From assembly GCA_038380795.1 (NCBI GenBank), contig CM076261.1:94324418-94388417 (forward strand): a stretch of DNA of 64,000 bases. The letters run 5' to 3'. This document shows positions 14,300 to 25,512 of this stretch, one piece after another (the first letter of the stretch is position 1; the number at the start of each line of letters is the position of its first letter). The position numbers and the translations under genes were made by a program. The notes beneath the pieces are model-generated. The model saw nothing but the letters and a program-made list of their open reading frames with translations. It ran no database searches and was not told the DNA's origin. The stretch is from Pyrocephalus nanus. Taxonomy: Eukaryota > Chordata > Aves > Passeriformes > Tyrannidae.

Positions 14300-14568
14300 T
14301 CATTGAGTTGTGGGATGGTTGGAGTTGGAAGGGATGATAAAGATCTTGAGTTCCACCCCCCTGCCATGGTCAGGGACACCTTCCACTAGCCCAGGTTGCT
14401 CCGAGCCCTGTCCAACCTGGCCTTGGACATTTCCAGGGATGGGGCAGCCACAGCTTCTCTGGGCAACCTGTGCCAGGGCCCCTCCACCCTCACAGGGAAG
14501 AATTTCTTACTAATATTTAATCTAAAGCCGTTGTCCCTTTTCCCATCTGCACATGCCCTTGTCAAAAG
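14300..14568 (-). repeat. CR1 LINE 3' fragment
   Basis: The head is GTTGGAGTTGGAAGGGATGA. Blocks for the CATGGTCAGGGACACCTTCC segment, TCTCTGGGCAACCTGTGCC and TTTAATCTAAAGCC follow. Confidence 0.94.
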
Positions 14569-15948
14569 TAATCTCACAGATCTCTCACTGTACAACTCCC
14601 AACCCATGCAGAGCAACACAGCCCATGAAAACGCTAAAAACTAAAATTAAAATAAAAGACAAGTTCATTAGAAGCTTATACCAAGCTACAGAAGAAATGT
14701 AGTTGTTCCATGTATGATGTGATTTGGACAATGAACTTTATTCTCTTTCTTGCACAAGAAAAAAGGGGAAAAAAAAGAAAATTACTGTATGGGTGTTAAC
14801 ATTTATTAGACATTATTATATCACCCTCTGCACCTTTGGACAAGCAAGAATCTCCCTTCCCCAAGGGGAAACCACAAGAATTACGATGCACTGGGGCTCA
14901 GCCCTGACATGCAGGACACTGATCCACCCTCAGGCTCATCTGTGCCTTCAGCTGCAAGACAAAAAACTGGGGTTTTTTTGCTCTGTAATTCAGCAGAACT
15001 TTACTCTGTTTCTCATTCTCAGCATGACTCATTAAATATCTGCAGCCCAGATTTTGCTCTTCATCCTAATTGAAAAGACTCCATTATGCACTTGAAGGAA
15101 GACTTTCTCTTTTTCTTTCAAAATAAAAACCGAGACATGAGGTAGAATTTGCCTAAAAAAACCCCCAATTCCATGGCACTGTGATACTGATGAGTGTGAG
15201 AAAGTGGAAGTGACAGGAAACTGATGAAGAAAAGGCTGAATTAAATTTTTTAGACAACTGGTTTATTAGCTGAAGCATTCTGGTTTAGATCAACAGATCC
15301 AAATGCCAAACTCAGTAAAGCTTGGTTTCAGCTGCAAGTTTTATTCTTTATCCCTTTGCCAGAGTTGAAACAGCTCATGGCAAGTTTTCAGAGGGAAGTG
15401 TTTTGACATTTTGAACCAAAATACTGTGTATTCTCAAATTTTTCCCACAATAAAAGCTCCAAAAAAGCAAGAAAACTGGAAAAAAACAAGCATTTCCCCC
15501 CAAATATTTCAGTCAGTGCTACACTTCTTCTTTTTTTTTTTTTTTCCAATTTGCAGATGAATTCTAAACATAATTGTCAGCCATGAGGAAGAAAAAACTT
15601 ATAAATTAAATAAAGATCATTTGCATCACCCCCCTGAGTACCAGCAGCACTGCTCATGCAGAGAGGAATGGAGATATAAGACAGAGAAGAGATGGAAAAC
15701 AAAATACATCTGAAAGGTTTTGGTTTCAAATGCAAAGCTCTGGGAGATGTGCAACCTCCACAGGGTTTTCCTTTTAGAAAACATCGAGGAATCCCAAAGT
15801 GGACAGTCATTTAAAGGCAGTCACTCTGTCCATAAACCCAACAAATTCCATTTTGAACAATTTTACGTTGTTTTTCCTCTTGCAGCATTTCTTTGAACAG
15901 CCTTGCAAAGTGCTACAGGAATTTTCTGACACTCCATGGCATGTGACA
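14569..15948. other. Unique intron DNA
   Basis: No gene was recognised. It is AT-rich with a T-run at about 15531..15545. Confidence 0.5.
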
Positions 15949-16125
15949 GAATCACAGAATCATGGAATGGTTTGGGTTGGAAGATCCCTTAAGATCATCC
16001 AGTTCCAACCTCCTGCCAGGGGCAGGGACACCTTCCACTATCCCAGGTTGCTCCAAGCCCCATCCAACCTGGCCTTAGATGCTTTCAGGGATGGGGCAGC
16101 CATGACTTCTCTGAGCATGTTGCTG
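15949..16125 (-). repeat. CR1 LINE 3' fragment (left arm of an inverted pair)
   Basis: It begins ACAGAATCACAGAATCATGG, then TTTGGGTTGGAAGATCCC, and extends through the ATGGGGCAGCC block. It forms an inverted pair with the plus-strand CR1 at 16531..16682, about 400 bp away. Confidence 0.95.
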
Positions 16126-16530
16126 CAGCTGAGCTCAAAGGAATCCTTTTCCATGTCTATTCCCTATCAACTGCTCATAAAGGGGTTAAGACCTGATTTT
16201 CAGCACACCTACAACCCCTGCCTTCAGCGTGCACACCTCTGGTAACAGGAAATCTGAACACATCAGCAGGGTGTTGTTGCCAGCAATGGCTCTCTACATT
16301 TTTGTCAACGTCAGGATTGCAGTAACAAAATATAATGTTCCAGCAGAAGAAAGAGGAATGGTGCCAAATCCCTGCTCCACCACGTTCTCCCGTGCTGTTC
16401 CTGCATCCACCAGCATTAAATAGCTGGGGCAAGAAGCTCTAGCCCTTGATGGGGACCTATCTTGGGTGCCTGTCTGGGGATGCTGGATTGCCTTCTCTTT
16501 CCTTATGCATGCCCCATTCCTTGAAGCTGT

Positions 16531-16682
16531 GGATGTTTCATCCCTGGGAGTGTTCAAGGCCAGCTGGATGGAGCTCTGTGCAACCTGGTCTAGTGGAAGG
16601 TGTCCCTACCCCAGGCAGGGGGGTTGGAACTGGATGATCTTTAAGGTCCCTTCCAACCCAAACTACTCTATGATTCTATAAT
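16531..16682 (+). repeat. CR1 LINE 3' fragment (right arm of an inverted pair)
   Basis: It runs from TCATCCCTGGGAGTGTTCAA through GTCTAGTGGAAGGTGTCCCT to TCCCTTCCAACCCAAACTAC and TCTATGATTCTATA. Confidence 0.95.
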
Positions 16683-16984
16683 TCCTTTTACCTCCTTTTG
16701 CCTCCTTTTCCTTTCCTTCATTCCCTCAGCCTCTTACTTGCTTTTCCACCCACCACTTTTGAAGTCAGAGCAGAGCTCAGGAAGCAGCTTGGGGAGACTG
16801 AGATGTGCCACGTCCCTCCTCGGGCAAAATTCCCTCCTTGCTGCTTCTTAGGAAGAGAAGGTTGAGAAAAAAGGGTCCCCAAATCTCCCTCCATCTCTGT
16901 TGCCAGGATGGTCCATCCCCAGTGACTGTGTTCATCTGCAAGAAGCTTCAGCTCACCCTTCCACTTCTGTCTGGACATGGTCTT

Positions 16985-17064
16985 GGGCATCCTGGCCCTG
17001 CTTGAGAAGGAAGACTGGACCAGAAGAACTCCAGAGGTCCCTTCCAAACTTCAATCCTTCTACA
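16985..17064 (+). repeat. CR1 LINE 3' terminal fragment, diverged
   Basis: The CCTGCTTGAGAAGGAAGACT, TCCAGAGGTCCCTTCC and TTCAATCCTTCTACA segments match a CR1 subfamily whose end reads 'CTCCAGAGGTCCCTTCCAACC'. Confidence 0.78.
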
Positions 17065-17142
17065 GCTCCTCAACAGACCATTCATCTTCCTTGAAAGAAA
17101 CAGTGATGAAGATCCAAGGATCAATAGTGCTATGGTTTTCTA

Positions 17143-17206
17143 GTTAAAGGCTGGACTTGATGACCATGGAGGGGTCTTTTCCAACCTTGATGGTTCTATG
17201 ATTCTT
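17143..17206 (+). repeat. CR1 LINE 3' terminal fragment
   Basis: It has AAAGGCTGGACTTGATGACC, then GTCTTTTCCAACCTTGATGG and TTCTATGATTCTTTT. It is of the same subfamily as the tail of the copy ending at 18343. Confidence 0.85.
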
Positions 17207-17526
17207 TTGTGATCATATCCTGCCTTTCTTCCTCCCACCATGGTGTGCAGAGTGGCCTGGCACTGGGAAGCAGAAACTCAGCAGGAACTGGGCTAAACTG
17301 CTGCTCAGACAGGTAAAATGGTGCTGCTCTGGGGCAACCAGGGATCCTTAAGCGGTCATAAGTTGCCTCCCACAGATTTTCCATCATCTTGCAGCTCCCA
17401 GGTGTTATCCCTGCACTGGATAACCACAAGATAGATCAGGTGGACTAGGTGGGGCACACGGATTTGCTGGGAAAGGAGATGTTTTGCAGGCTGATTCCTT
17501 CCACTGCTGCTCAGCACGGGATGAAT

Positions 17527-17830
17527 GAATCATAGAATCATAGAATCATAGAATCATAGAATCATAGAATCATAGAATCATAGAATCATAGAAACATAGA
17601 ATCAGATGGGTTGGAAAGGATCTCTGAGATCAAGTCCAACCCTTAATCCATGACCACCACAGTTACTAGACCATGGCACTGATGCCACATCCAGTCTCTT
17701 CTTAAATACCTTCAGGGATGGAGAATCCACCTCCTCTCTGGGCAGCCCATTCCAATGCCTGATTACTCTCTCTTTAGAGAATTTCTTCCTCATATGCAAC
17801 CCCTAAACCCTCCCTGGCAGAGCTTGAGAC
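17527..17830 (-). repeat. CR1 LINE 3' fragment with expanded terminal octamers
   Basis: Eight perfect tandem GAATCATA units (17527..17590) plus two variant units precede the body (GGGTTGGAAAGGATCTC, GGGCAGCCCATTCCAATGCC, AATTTCTTCCTCATATG). In this orientation the octamers are the 3' end of the element. Most copies in this window keep only one to three units. Confidence 0.95.
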
Positions 17831-17840
17831 CATAATACTG

Positions 17841-18343
17841 TGCCAGTGTTGATGTTGCTCCAGAGCAAGAGCATTTTGTTCTGTCAAATCCCAAAGCACC
17901 TCTCTTCCTAAATATTTAAATGAGCTTGCTGGGGACTTGTATCAACCAACTGCTGCTGGGTACTGGAGTTTAATTTGGAGAAAAAGAGAATCAGAGGGCA
18001 CCCTGTTGCTCTCTGTAACTAAAAGGAGTTGTGGTGAGGTGAGGTTTGCCCTCTTCTCTCGGGCAATTCATGATAGAAGAAGGGGAGACAGCCTTAAGGT
18101 GCACCAAGGGAGGTTCTGGTCAGATTTTAGGAAACATTTCTTCACTGAAGGAGAGGTTTAAGCATTGGAACAAGCTGCCCAGGAAGGGTTGGAGTCACCA
18201 AACCTGGAAAGTGTTCAAAAAAACAAGCTGATGTGACACTCCACACTATTGTTTAGTGGGAATGGTGGCATTTGGTCAAAGGTTGGACTTGATGACCTTG
18301 GGAGGTCTTTTCCAACCTTATGGATCCTATGGCCCTATGATTC
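17841..18343 (+). repeat. CR1 LINE 3' fragment with duplicated upstream segment
   Basis: From about 17965 it is CR1: a GGAGAAAAAGAGAATCAGAG segment, GAAACATTTCTTCACTGAAG, CTGGACTTGATGACC-like core, TTTTCCAACCTTATGG and CCTATGATTCC. The preceding 120 bp (GTTGCTCCAGAGCAAGAGCA onward) are not typical CR1 but recur at 20639. With the minus-strand CR1 at 17527..17830 this makes a head-to-head CR1 pair. Confidence 0.85.
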
Positions 18344-19169
18344 CATGGTCCTGACCCTGGTGACTTGTGACATCTGAAGCTCCATTGGAATCCTGTCTCC
18401 CGTTTCAATGGAGGCTGGAAAATCCCTGTGATCCCGCCTTGCAAGACTGAGGGGGAGCAGCAGCTTTGGGTTCCAGCTTCAAGGATCTGAATGTACATCA
18501 AATAATACTGCAGCAAGGTTTTAGTGTACAGGTGATTCAGAAAGACTGACAAAATAATCTCATGATCCCTTCTAGCTTTAAAATCCATGATTGCAAGAGC
18601 TGAAAGACATGCCAGGAAGAAAAAATATAATGCTACTTACTGCTAATGCCAGGGCTAGACGTATTTTCACCCGAGATCATGGCTAAATAACAGCATTTCA
18701 AAACTTCCAGCGAAGTTTTGCACATGTAGACTGCCTGAGTAGGTGGAAAACAACACTTTTAAAAGGAGCATTCCCAGCAGGAACTTGTAAGCAACGCTGT
18801 GCCTAAATGAGCTGGGACTATGTCTGGAGACTTCCATGCCATTGTCTTAAAACACTGTAAAAATAATAATAAAAAAAAAGAAAAAAAAATCAAGCTTGAC
18901 AGACAAAGGAAGTTAAAATTCTTGGGCCACCATTAAAAAGTTGGAGGCTTATGTTTCTCAAACAGTTTTTGGGTTGTTTTAAGAACAAAAGCTCAGTTTG
19001 ATTTAAGAACAAAGCTCAGTGGTTATAAACAAGATTCACCTTGTTTATAATTCATTATAATTTTTTTATCTTTGGTCAAAATGTAGATTTTGATTCCAGA
19101 GGTTGTAATATGCAGATTTTTTTTGAAGATTATTTTGTTCTTACCCTGTTTCCCTATTTGAAGTACACT

Positions 19170-19244
19170 AAGATGGAAGGGGGCTTGGAACCAGATGGCC
19201 TTGAAGGTCCCTTCCAACCCAAAACCATTCTGTGAGTCTGTGAC
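19170..19244 (+). repeat. CR1 LINE 3' terminal fragment
   Basis: It has GGGGCTTGGAACCAGATGGC, GAAGGTCCCTTCCAACCC and CATTCTGTGAGTCTGTGAC. A 3'-end stub. Confidence 0.9.
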
Positions 19245-20638
19245 AGCTACAGGGTGGTGTTTGCACGACATGACATGAGGAAAGGCACAATCCTATTCCT
19301 TTTGGAAAGCTGAGCTCCCATCATGCCATTACTAATGACCCTTCACACAGCAGTGATGGGGTTCTCCCAAAGTTTCGTGTATTTCGTGTATCACCAAAAA
19401 TCTTTTTTTTTTTTGTGGGAAAGAGCTTTTTAGAGCCAGTGTGCACCAGCAGTCCCACTAACAGGGGAACAGATTATCCTAATTCTCTTTAAATAGAGCC
19501 CTTGGAATGTGGCACCTTGTACTTAAGATGCTCCAGAAGATCCCAAGGGATGCTCCTGTTGCTGGCACTGGATTATATGCCACAGCATGAACTGTTTTAC
19601 AGCCACAACAAAACTCCTGTTTTCTTGCACTGATGCCAAAGCCTAAAATGTGCACAGGGCTGGTGGGATGTGGAGAGCAGACTATTCCCAAAACAGCCTC
19701 TGTTCTGAACAGTGAAAAACTCAAGCAGCAGCTTCAGCAGAAATCACCTGCAGTTGGAAAGTTGGAATGATTCCACACTGGTGAGGCACTACCTGGAAAA
19801 CAGGTTATTTGAAAAAAAAAAAAAAAAACAACAAAACAACAACAACAACAACAACAACAACAAAAAAATGTTTGCTGTATGGATGAAGGTGCCACAGTCC
19901 TACCTCCCCTTGCTTTTGGTGTTGCTAGAAAGCAGCTCCTGGCAGCTGGTGATCTCCAGGACACAGGAGAGCTCTGTAACCTCTGCTGGCATCTGAAACC
20001 AGGTCAGATTTTAGCTACAGCAAGCTTGGACAACCTAATACCAGAACTAGCACCTGTGAAGTGGTACAGCCCAGGCTCTAGCACACAAATATCTGTATCA
20101 GATCCTGGTGTTTGTTTCTTTTTTTTTTTTTTTTTTTAAAGAAAACCCATCAGGATGCCCAAAAAAGCCTGCAAATATTTCCTGTCCTTTGCTCAGCTCT
20201 CACATGACTGCAGGTCCCCTTCACCCATCTCCTGGAGGGCAGTTTTCTTGCAGATATCAGCTCACCTCAGGCAGGGGATGGAGGACACACCTGAGCTGGG
20301 GGGAGCAGCACCATCCATGCACAGGGCAAATCTCCCCGGGCTGGGATGTCCACACCATGAAGGTGGGAAATCTAATTGGTTTTGTCTTAGTGTGTCACAG
20401 TCTCAAACCACAAAAAAAGACAAAAAACCCCCACACAGGCATACACAGGGGCACACTCCACAACCCCCTCAGTCACCTGAGCTCAAAGACAAGACACACA
20501 TAAAATAACCACAATATCAGCCATCATGGGCCTGTGGAGCTGTTTACACTGCAAAGGCACGAGATCCAGGGCAACAAGCCTGGGGGAAATTTATGTAGCT
20601 TGAGATTTATAAGAGCATAGCAGGTGGTGCCCTGGTCT
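19245..20638. other. Unique intron DNA with A and CAA runs
   Basis: No gene was recognised. It contains a 17-A run (19812..19828) followed by a CAA trinucleotide array (19829..19866), and a T-run at about 20120..20137. Confidence 0.55.
19829..19866 (+). repeat. (CAA)n microsatellite
   Basis: An array of CAA units, one of them interrupted, directly after a poly-A run. The poly-Cys reading on the minus strand is an artefact. Confidence 0.93.
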
Positions 20639-20825
20639 GTGCTGGTGCTGATGTTGCTCCAGAGCAAGAGCATTTTGCTCTATCAAATCCCAAAGCACTT
20701 CTGAGCTTGCTGGGGAGCTGCATCCACCAACTGGTACTGGGTATGATGGGTACTGGGGTTTAATCTGGAGAAAAGGAGGCTCAGGGGAGACCTTCTGGCT
20801 CTCTACAACCACCTGAAAGGAGGTA
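20639..20825 (+). repeat. Second copy of non-CR1/CR1 composite
   Basis: It opens with GTGCTGATGTTGCTCCAGAG and GAGCATTTTGCTCTATC, matching 17841 onward. It then joins GGAGAAAAGGAGGCTCAGGG and CTACAACCACCTGAAAGGAG of CR1, after which similarity ends. Relative to the other copy it lacks a 16-bp stretch and has a short insertion. Confidence 0.82.
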
Positions 20826-23330
20826 GGTCTGGAAGTCCTCCAGCTTTGTCCTCCAGGTGAACACACCCTCAGGTTTGTCTGGGCAGCCTTCCCCCTCTCT
20901 CTGGGGGTCAAAAGCTACCCCCATCCCTCCCCCCAGGCAGAGCTGGCACCGAGCAGCATTCAATTAGGAGAGCAGCCTGCAAGCTGACAGAGAGCTGAAG
21001 CACAGAGGGAGGAAGGAGCCAGCTCAAATAAATGGATAATTGCCATTTAATTCCCACGGATTAGATTTGGCAATACTTGCATTACAGTTAAGTCAATAAA
21101 GCAACTTCGACTAGAGCTTGATTTGAGGACGGGACAGACCAATCCATCTGTCTGAGACGCAGCTCCCAGCCCTGCCAGGGAGCAGAGGACAGAGGAACAG
21201 AGGAAAGGCCACCACGTGTTGAGGGAAATGGTCCTTTATGTGCCAAAAGGAGCATTAAGCAACGATCCCATTCATGCTTTCCCTAAATTAGGCAGCTCAT
21301 TCATGGGCAATTGAATCCCCTTGTTCCTACACCTCAATTATGCTGCACAGCAACAAGTGGCCACCTTGCTGGGAAGGTGTTGCTGTGCCAAGCAAGTCTG
21401 TCCATCGTGTCTTAGGACAACTTCAGAGGCAAGTCCATGTAGGAAAATCACTGTCAGGGAATCAGCTCAAGAGAGGGAGCCAATTAAAGCTGCAGCAGAC
21501 ACAGGAAAACTTCCCTGTGCTGTCTCACAGCTTGTCACTCCCACCTGGCTGCACATCAGGAGAAGCTTCACTGGGAAGGATATCCATGAAACCAGGCACT
21601 GACAGTGGGAAACAGCAAAGGGCTACAAAGGAACAGCCACTGCAGATGTTTTAAGGCCAAATCAATGCTAATTAAACGTGTTTCCTGGCATCCAACATCA
21701 ATAGATATAAAATAACTCATCTGCTTTACAGGTGCAGCTCCCTTTCATTGAGACATGTAAAGCCCTAGCTTTTTTTGGCAAGCTACAATCTCCTTTGGGA
21801 TGGACAAACTCTGCCTCCACCACAGCACAGAGTTGCTCATAAGAGTAGGAGGAAAACAAAACAAGTGAAACAACGAGAATTTGAGTTCAGTAGAAAATAC
21901 ACAAAGAGAGAAGTGCAACCAAAATAGAGAGAGATGTATTATTTTGCATTACACTGCACTGTATAAAATAGAATTATGCATTAAATAGTTGCTCCAGTGA
22001 CTTGCAAGACATCTGCCCTACCCAATATACATGAAAAAAGCAGAAGAGAAAGCCATGACAAATTGTTTTTGGGTGAGAACACAGCCAGGCATTGCACAGT
22101 CTCTCAGGCTCTCTGTTCTGACAAACCTGGAAATCCCTGGAGATATGGCCATTAGATTCAGAGGATTTAACATATATAGGGCACAGGTCTTTGCATTTAA
22201 CAGCAGGAATCATGACAACATTCAGCCATATAAAATGAGACTTCATCAATATGAAGCAGGGACAGGTTCATCCCTCACTGCTTTACAGGAAATAATATCA
22301 AATCCCCAGAACCAAAAGACTCACTGAAAAAAAATAAGAACCCCCCAAAATCAACCCAACAAATTATTTTAGGATTTTCAAAGCCAGTAAATTAATGAAA
22401 ATATCCAAATTCCTCTGCTCATTTGTTAATGTAAGGGTATTAGTGATAATTCTTCACCTTCTAGTAGTTGTATCTATGTGACGTGGCATTGTACATATCC
22501 AGATACACATCAAACAAATTTTATAGAATATTACCTTCTCCATGCAAATATTTTCCTAAGATGTCCTACAAAGTGAGAACACTAAGAGCACCTGCTATTA
22601 AATCTTTGCTAAACCCTCCACATTTCTCATGAAAATTCCGAGCGTGCTGTTAATGAAACTGTTGAGTTTTTAATGTATGTGTCATTTTGATGAATGTAGA
22701 GCATCATTTCCATAATGTCTTACATGTTTCACACTCACTTCTAGGTATTACACCATCTCCTTGATATCTCAGCAAGAGAGATTATTAGCACAAGTTGGAA
22801 GGAAAACAGAAACATGGAGCCAGGTGTGGTTACAGGGAAACTGCTTCAAGGTAAGAATCACTGCACAAAACTTCCCAAGCGCTTGCTCAGTTCTCCAACC
22901 ACCAGATTAATGCTCTCCAATCCTTGGAATAATTTAATTAAAGTGATCAGCAGATGAGAAGTAATTCTGCGCCACAGAATTTAATTAAACTTCAAGTTTA
23001 TCCTCTGGAAATCAAGAAAAAAATACATATTTCTTCAAGGAAAGACATTCATTTTATTCTGACAGAGGAGAGGATAAAAGTAAAAAAAAAAAAAAAACCC
23101 AAAAAAAACCAACAATCAGTTCTGTTGATAACATCTCTCTCTTCTCTCTCTTCCCCCACCCTCCACATGACAATGCTTCTCTGGCTAAATAATCAAATAA
23201 TAGGCATTTTGCAAAGCTAATCTTCCCACCCAAGTCGCTGTGTGTGCAAAACAACAGTGCCTTTGAAAAAATGGCAACAAAAGCCAAATGGAGGGGAGGT
23301 CTTGACGGTGTTGGAACCTGCCAAGAAGAG
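20826..23330. other. Unique intron DNA with two candidate conserved blocks
   Basis: This 2.5-kb stretch has no interspersed repeat that I recognise. It is dense in TAATTA/ATTAAT-type motifs at 21024..21335 and 22360..23010. A short AC-rich and A-rich patch lies at 23082..23110. No exon was recognised. Confidence 0.5.
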
Positions 23331-23792
23331 AATCACATAATCACAGAATATCTTGAGTTGGAAGGACCATCTAAGTCCAACTCCTGACCCTGCACAGGAC
23401 ACCCCAAGAGTCACACCACGTGCCTGAGAGGGTTTCCCAAATGTTTCTTGAGCTCTGGCAGCCTTGGTGCTGTGACCACTGCCCTGGGGAGCCTGTTCAG
23501 TGCCCAACCACCCTCTGGGGGAAGAAACTTTTCCCAATATCCAGTCTAAACCTCCCCTTCAACTTCAGGCCATTTCCGGGGGTTCTGTCACTGGTTCCCA
23601 CAGAACAGGGATCAGTTCCTGCCCCTCCTCTTCCCCTCCTGATGAAGTTGTAACTGCAGTGAGGTCTCCCCTCAGTCTCCTCCTCTCCAGCTGAACACAC
23701 CAAGTGCCCTCAGCTGCTCCTCACACAGCTTCCCCTCAAGGTCCTTCTCCATCTTCTTAGCCCTCCTTTGGACAATTTCTAATAGCTTTATA
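23331..23792 (-). repeat. CR1 LINE 3' fragment, long copy
   Basis: It runs from ATCACAGAATATCTTGAGTT through the CTCTGGCAGCCTTGGTGCTG and ACCACCCTCTGGGGGAAGAA blocks into AGGTCTCCCCTCAGTCTCCT and CTTCTCCATCTTCTTAGCCC. It is of the same subfamily as 8471..8795 but extends further 5'. Confidence 0.95.
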
Positions 23793-24160
23793 TCCTCTCA
23801 TATCAGGAAATAAAAAATTTAGACCTTTTTCCCTCTATTTGGCAATTTTACATCTTATATAAGGTTCCCCCTCCACCCCTGTCCCATGTAGGCAGTGGCT
23901 CTCTAAGCTCAAATGGAGCTTTGTGCAAAAAATAAGTAGGGATAATGAGAGGGAAGATAATCCACCCTAAGCAGGCAGCAACTAAATGACCTGTGGAGAG
24001 ATATCCCACTTTCTGCTGCCCAAATCTCTGCTACCAAAACCAATATGTAAATCCAGGCATTGCCCGGCACTTCCTCACTTCCACACTCGGGCATGTCAAG
24101 GTCTGTTTGCAGATGTAACCACCATCTCTCCACTGGGCTTTCTTGAAAAATCATGCTTAG

Positions 24161-24261
24161 AATCATTGAATCACAGAATGCTTTGGGTTGGAAGGGATAT
24201 TAAAGATCATCTCATTCCAGTCTCATGCCATAAGCAGGCATTTTCCCAGGTTGCTCCATTG
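24161..24261 (-). repeat. CR1 LINE 3' fragment
   Basis: It has ATCATTGAATCACAGAATGC, then GGGTTGGAAGGGATATT and CCAGGTTGCTCC. The middle is shortened. Confidence 0.9.
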
Positions 24262-24605
24262 CTTATTAAAACCAACACATGGATATGAGACGTAGCAAAT
24301 GAGATCTTAGAGGAGGGCTGAGACCACTCAGGTCTCTGATGATCAGAGTTTAACTTCCAGATTCAATGAACCAGAGCCATTTTTCATCATGGCACAGTGA
24401 AGGATAAACACCAGTGCATTAGTCAGCTCCCAGCAGTCAGCGTTTGAAGGACATCGAGTGGGTGGCAGAGAAAAGCTGAAAGCAAAGGGAAAAAAATCAA
24501 ACTCTGCAGCCTGGCATCATTAGGAGCTGGTCTTCTGTTCCTGCTTTGTTTAGAGGCCTCTTCTTGATAAGTCATATCATCAGGCCAGGAGGGGGAAAAA
24601 GTAAT

Positions 24606-24780
24606 GAGAGAAGTTGTGCCCAGGAGGAAGGGAGGAGTGGGGGGAAGGTGTTTTAAGACTTGGTTTTATCTCTCACTTTTGATTGGTAATAAATTAAATT
24701 CATACCTCGTCCAGCTGAGCAGAGGAGTGACAAAGAGGCTTGGTGGGCACCTGGAATCCATCCAGGGCCAACCCACCACA
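24606..24780 (+). mobile_element. Avian endogenous-retrovirus LTR remnant, internally deleted
   Basis: It has a GAGGAGTGGGGGGAAGGTGT block, TTTAAGACTTGGTTTTATCT, GATTGGTAATAAATTAAATT, then after a deletion GAGCAGAGGAGTGACAAAGA and GGGCCAACCCACCACA. It is the same family as 5022..5510, in opposite orientation; the terminal ACCACCACA matches that copy's TGTGGTGGT. The GGTAATAAATT stretch carries AATAAA on this strand, the likely LTR polyadenylation signal. No coding sequence accompanies it. Confidence 0.72.
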
Positions 24781-25289
24781 GCCAGAGCCTGCTCCAGTAC
24801 CTTTGTGGGTTCTTAACAACGGAAAGTGCTGTGGAACATTAAATTTCCACCTGGAGGACAGACAGCTCTGTAGGACCAAAGCTGATGAAAGGGGTGTGTT
24901 AGGGCCAGCTCATCCTTGTTGAATCCTTCAGACACATACAGGATATCTTCTTCCTAACCAGGTCCCCCAGAGGGTCCTGCATCTGACACGTGAAGGTGAC
25001 CTTTGCTGCTGTGACACTGGACCCAAAGAACAAACACTGAAATTAATACTTCAATATGTACACATCTAAAAAAAACCCCAAACCAGACAAGTTGAAGGCT
25101 TTGCTGCCACAAGAACTGCAGTAACATCAAGGAAAGGTTTATTTTTCTCTATCAATATTAAAGCATTTAAAATCGATTCATTAAATTCTTAAAATCATCG
25201 AGCCAGACCAAATCACTGCCTCTTGTTTACCAGTGTCTGTGCGTGTTTCCAGCCATAAAATAAAAGCCAGAAATTTTTAAACAACAAGA

Positions 25290-25512
25290 AGTGGGATTTA
25301 GGTTAGATTTTGGAAAGGAATCCTTCCTTGTGAGGGTGGTGAGGCCCTGGAACAGAGAAGCTGTGGCTGCCCCATCCCTGGAAGTGTCCAAGGCCAGGTT
25401 GGATAGGAAATGGAGCAAGATGCTCTGATGGAAGGTGTCCCTGCCCAGGGCAGGGGGGTTGGAACAGGATGATCTTTAAGGTCCCTTCCAACCCAAACCT
25501 TTCCATGATACC
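25290..25512 (+). repeat. CR1 LINE 3' fragment
   Basis: It starts GTGGGATTTAGGTTAGATTT, then GGTGAGGCCCTGGAACAGAG and CCATCCCTGGAAGTGTCCAA, and ends TCCCTTCCAACCCAAACCTT. One small internal loss near the 'GCCCAGAGAAGC' block. Confidence 0.95.

Noticed and set aside
17527..17598. Regular short repeats that could be mistaken for a CRISPR or satellite array
   Set aside because: The 8-bp units have no spacers and are the known CR1 3' terminal repeat.
5022..24780. A single ~19.8-kb provirus bounded by the two LTR remnants
   Set aside because: The LTRs are in opposite orientation and no gag, pol or env sequence lies between them.
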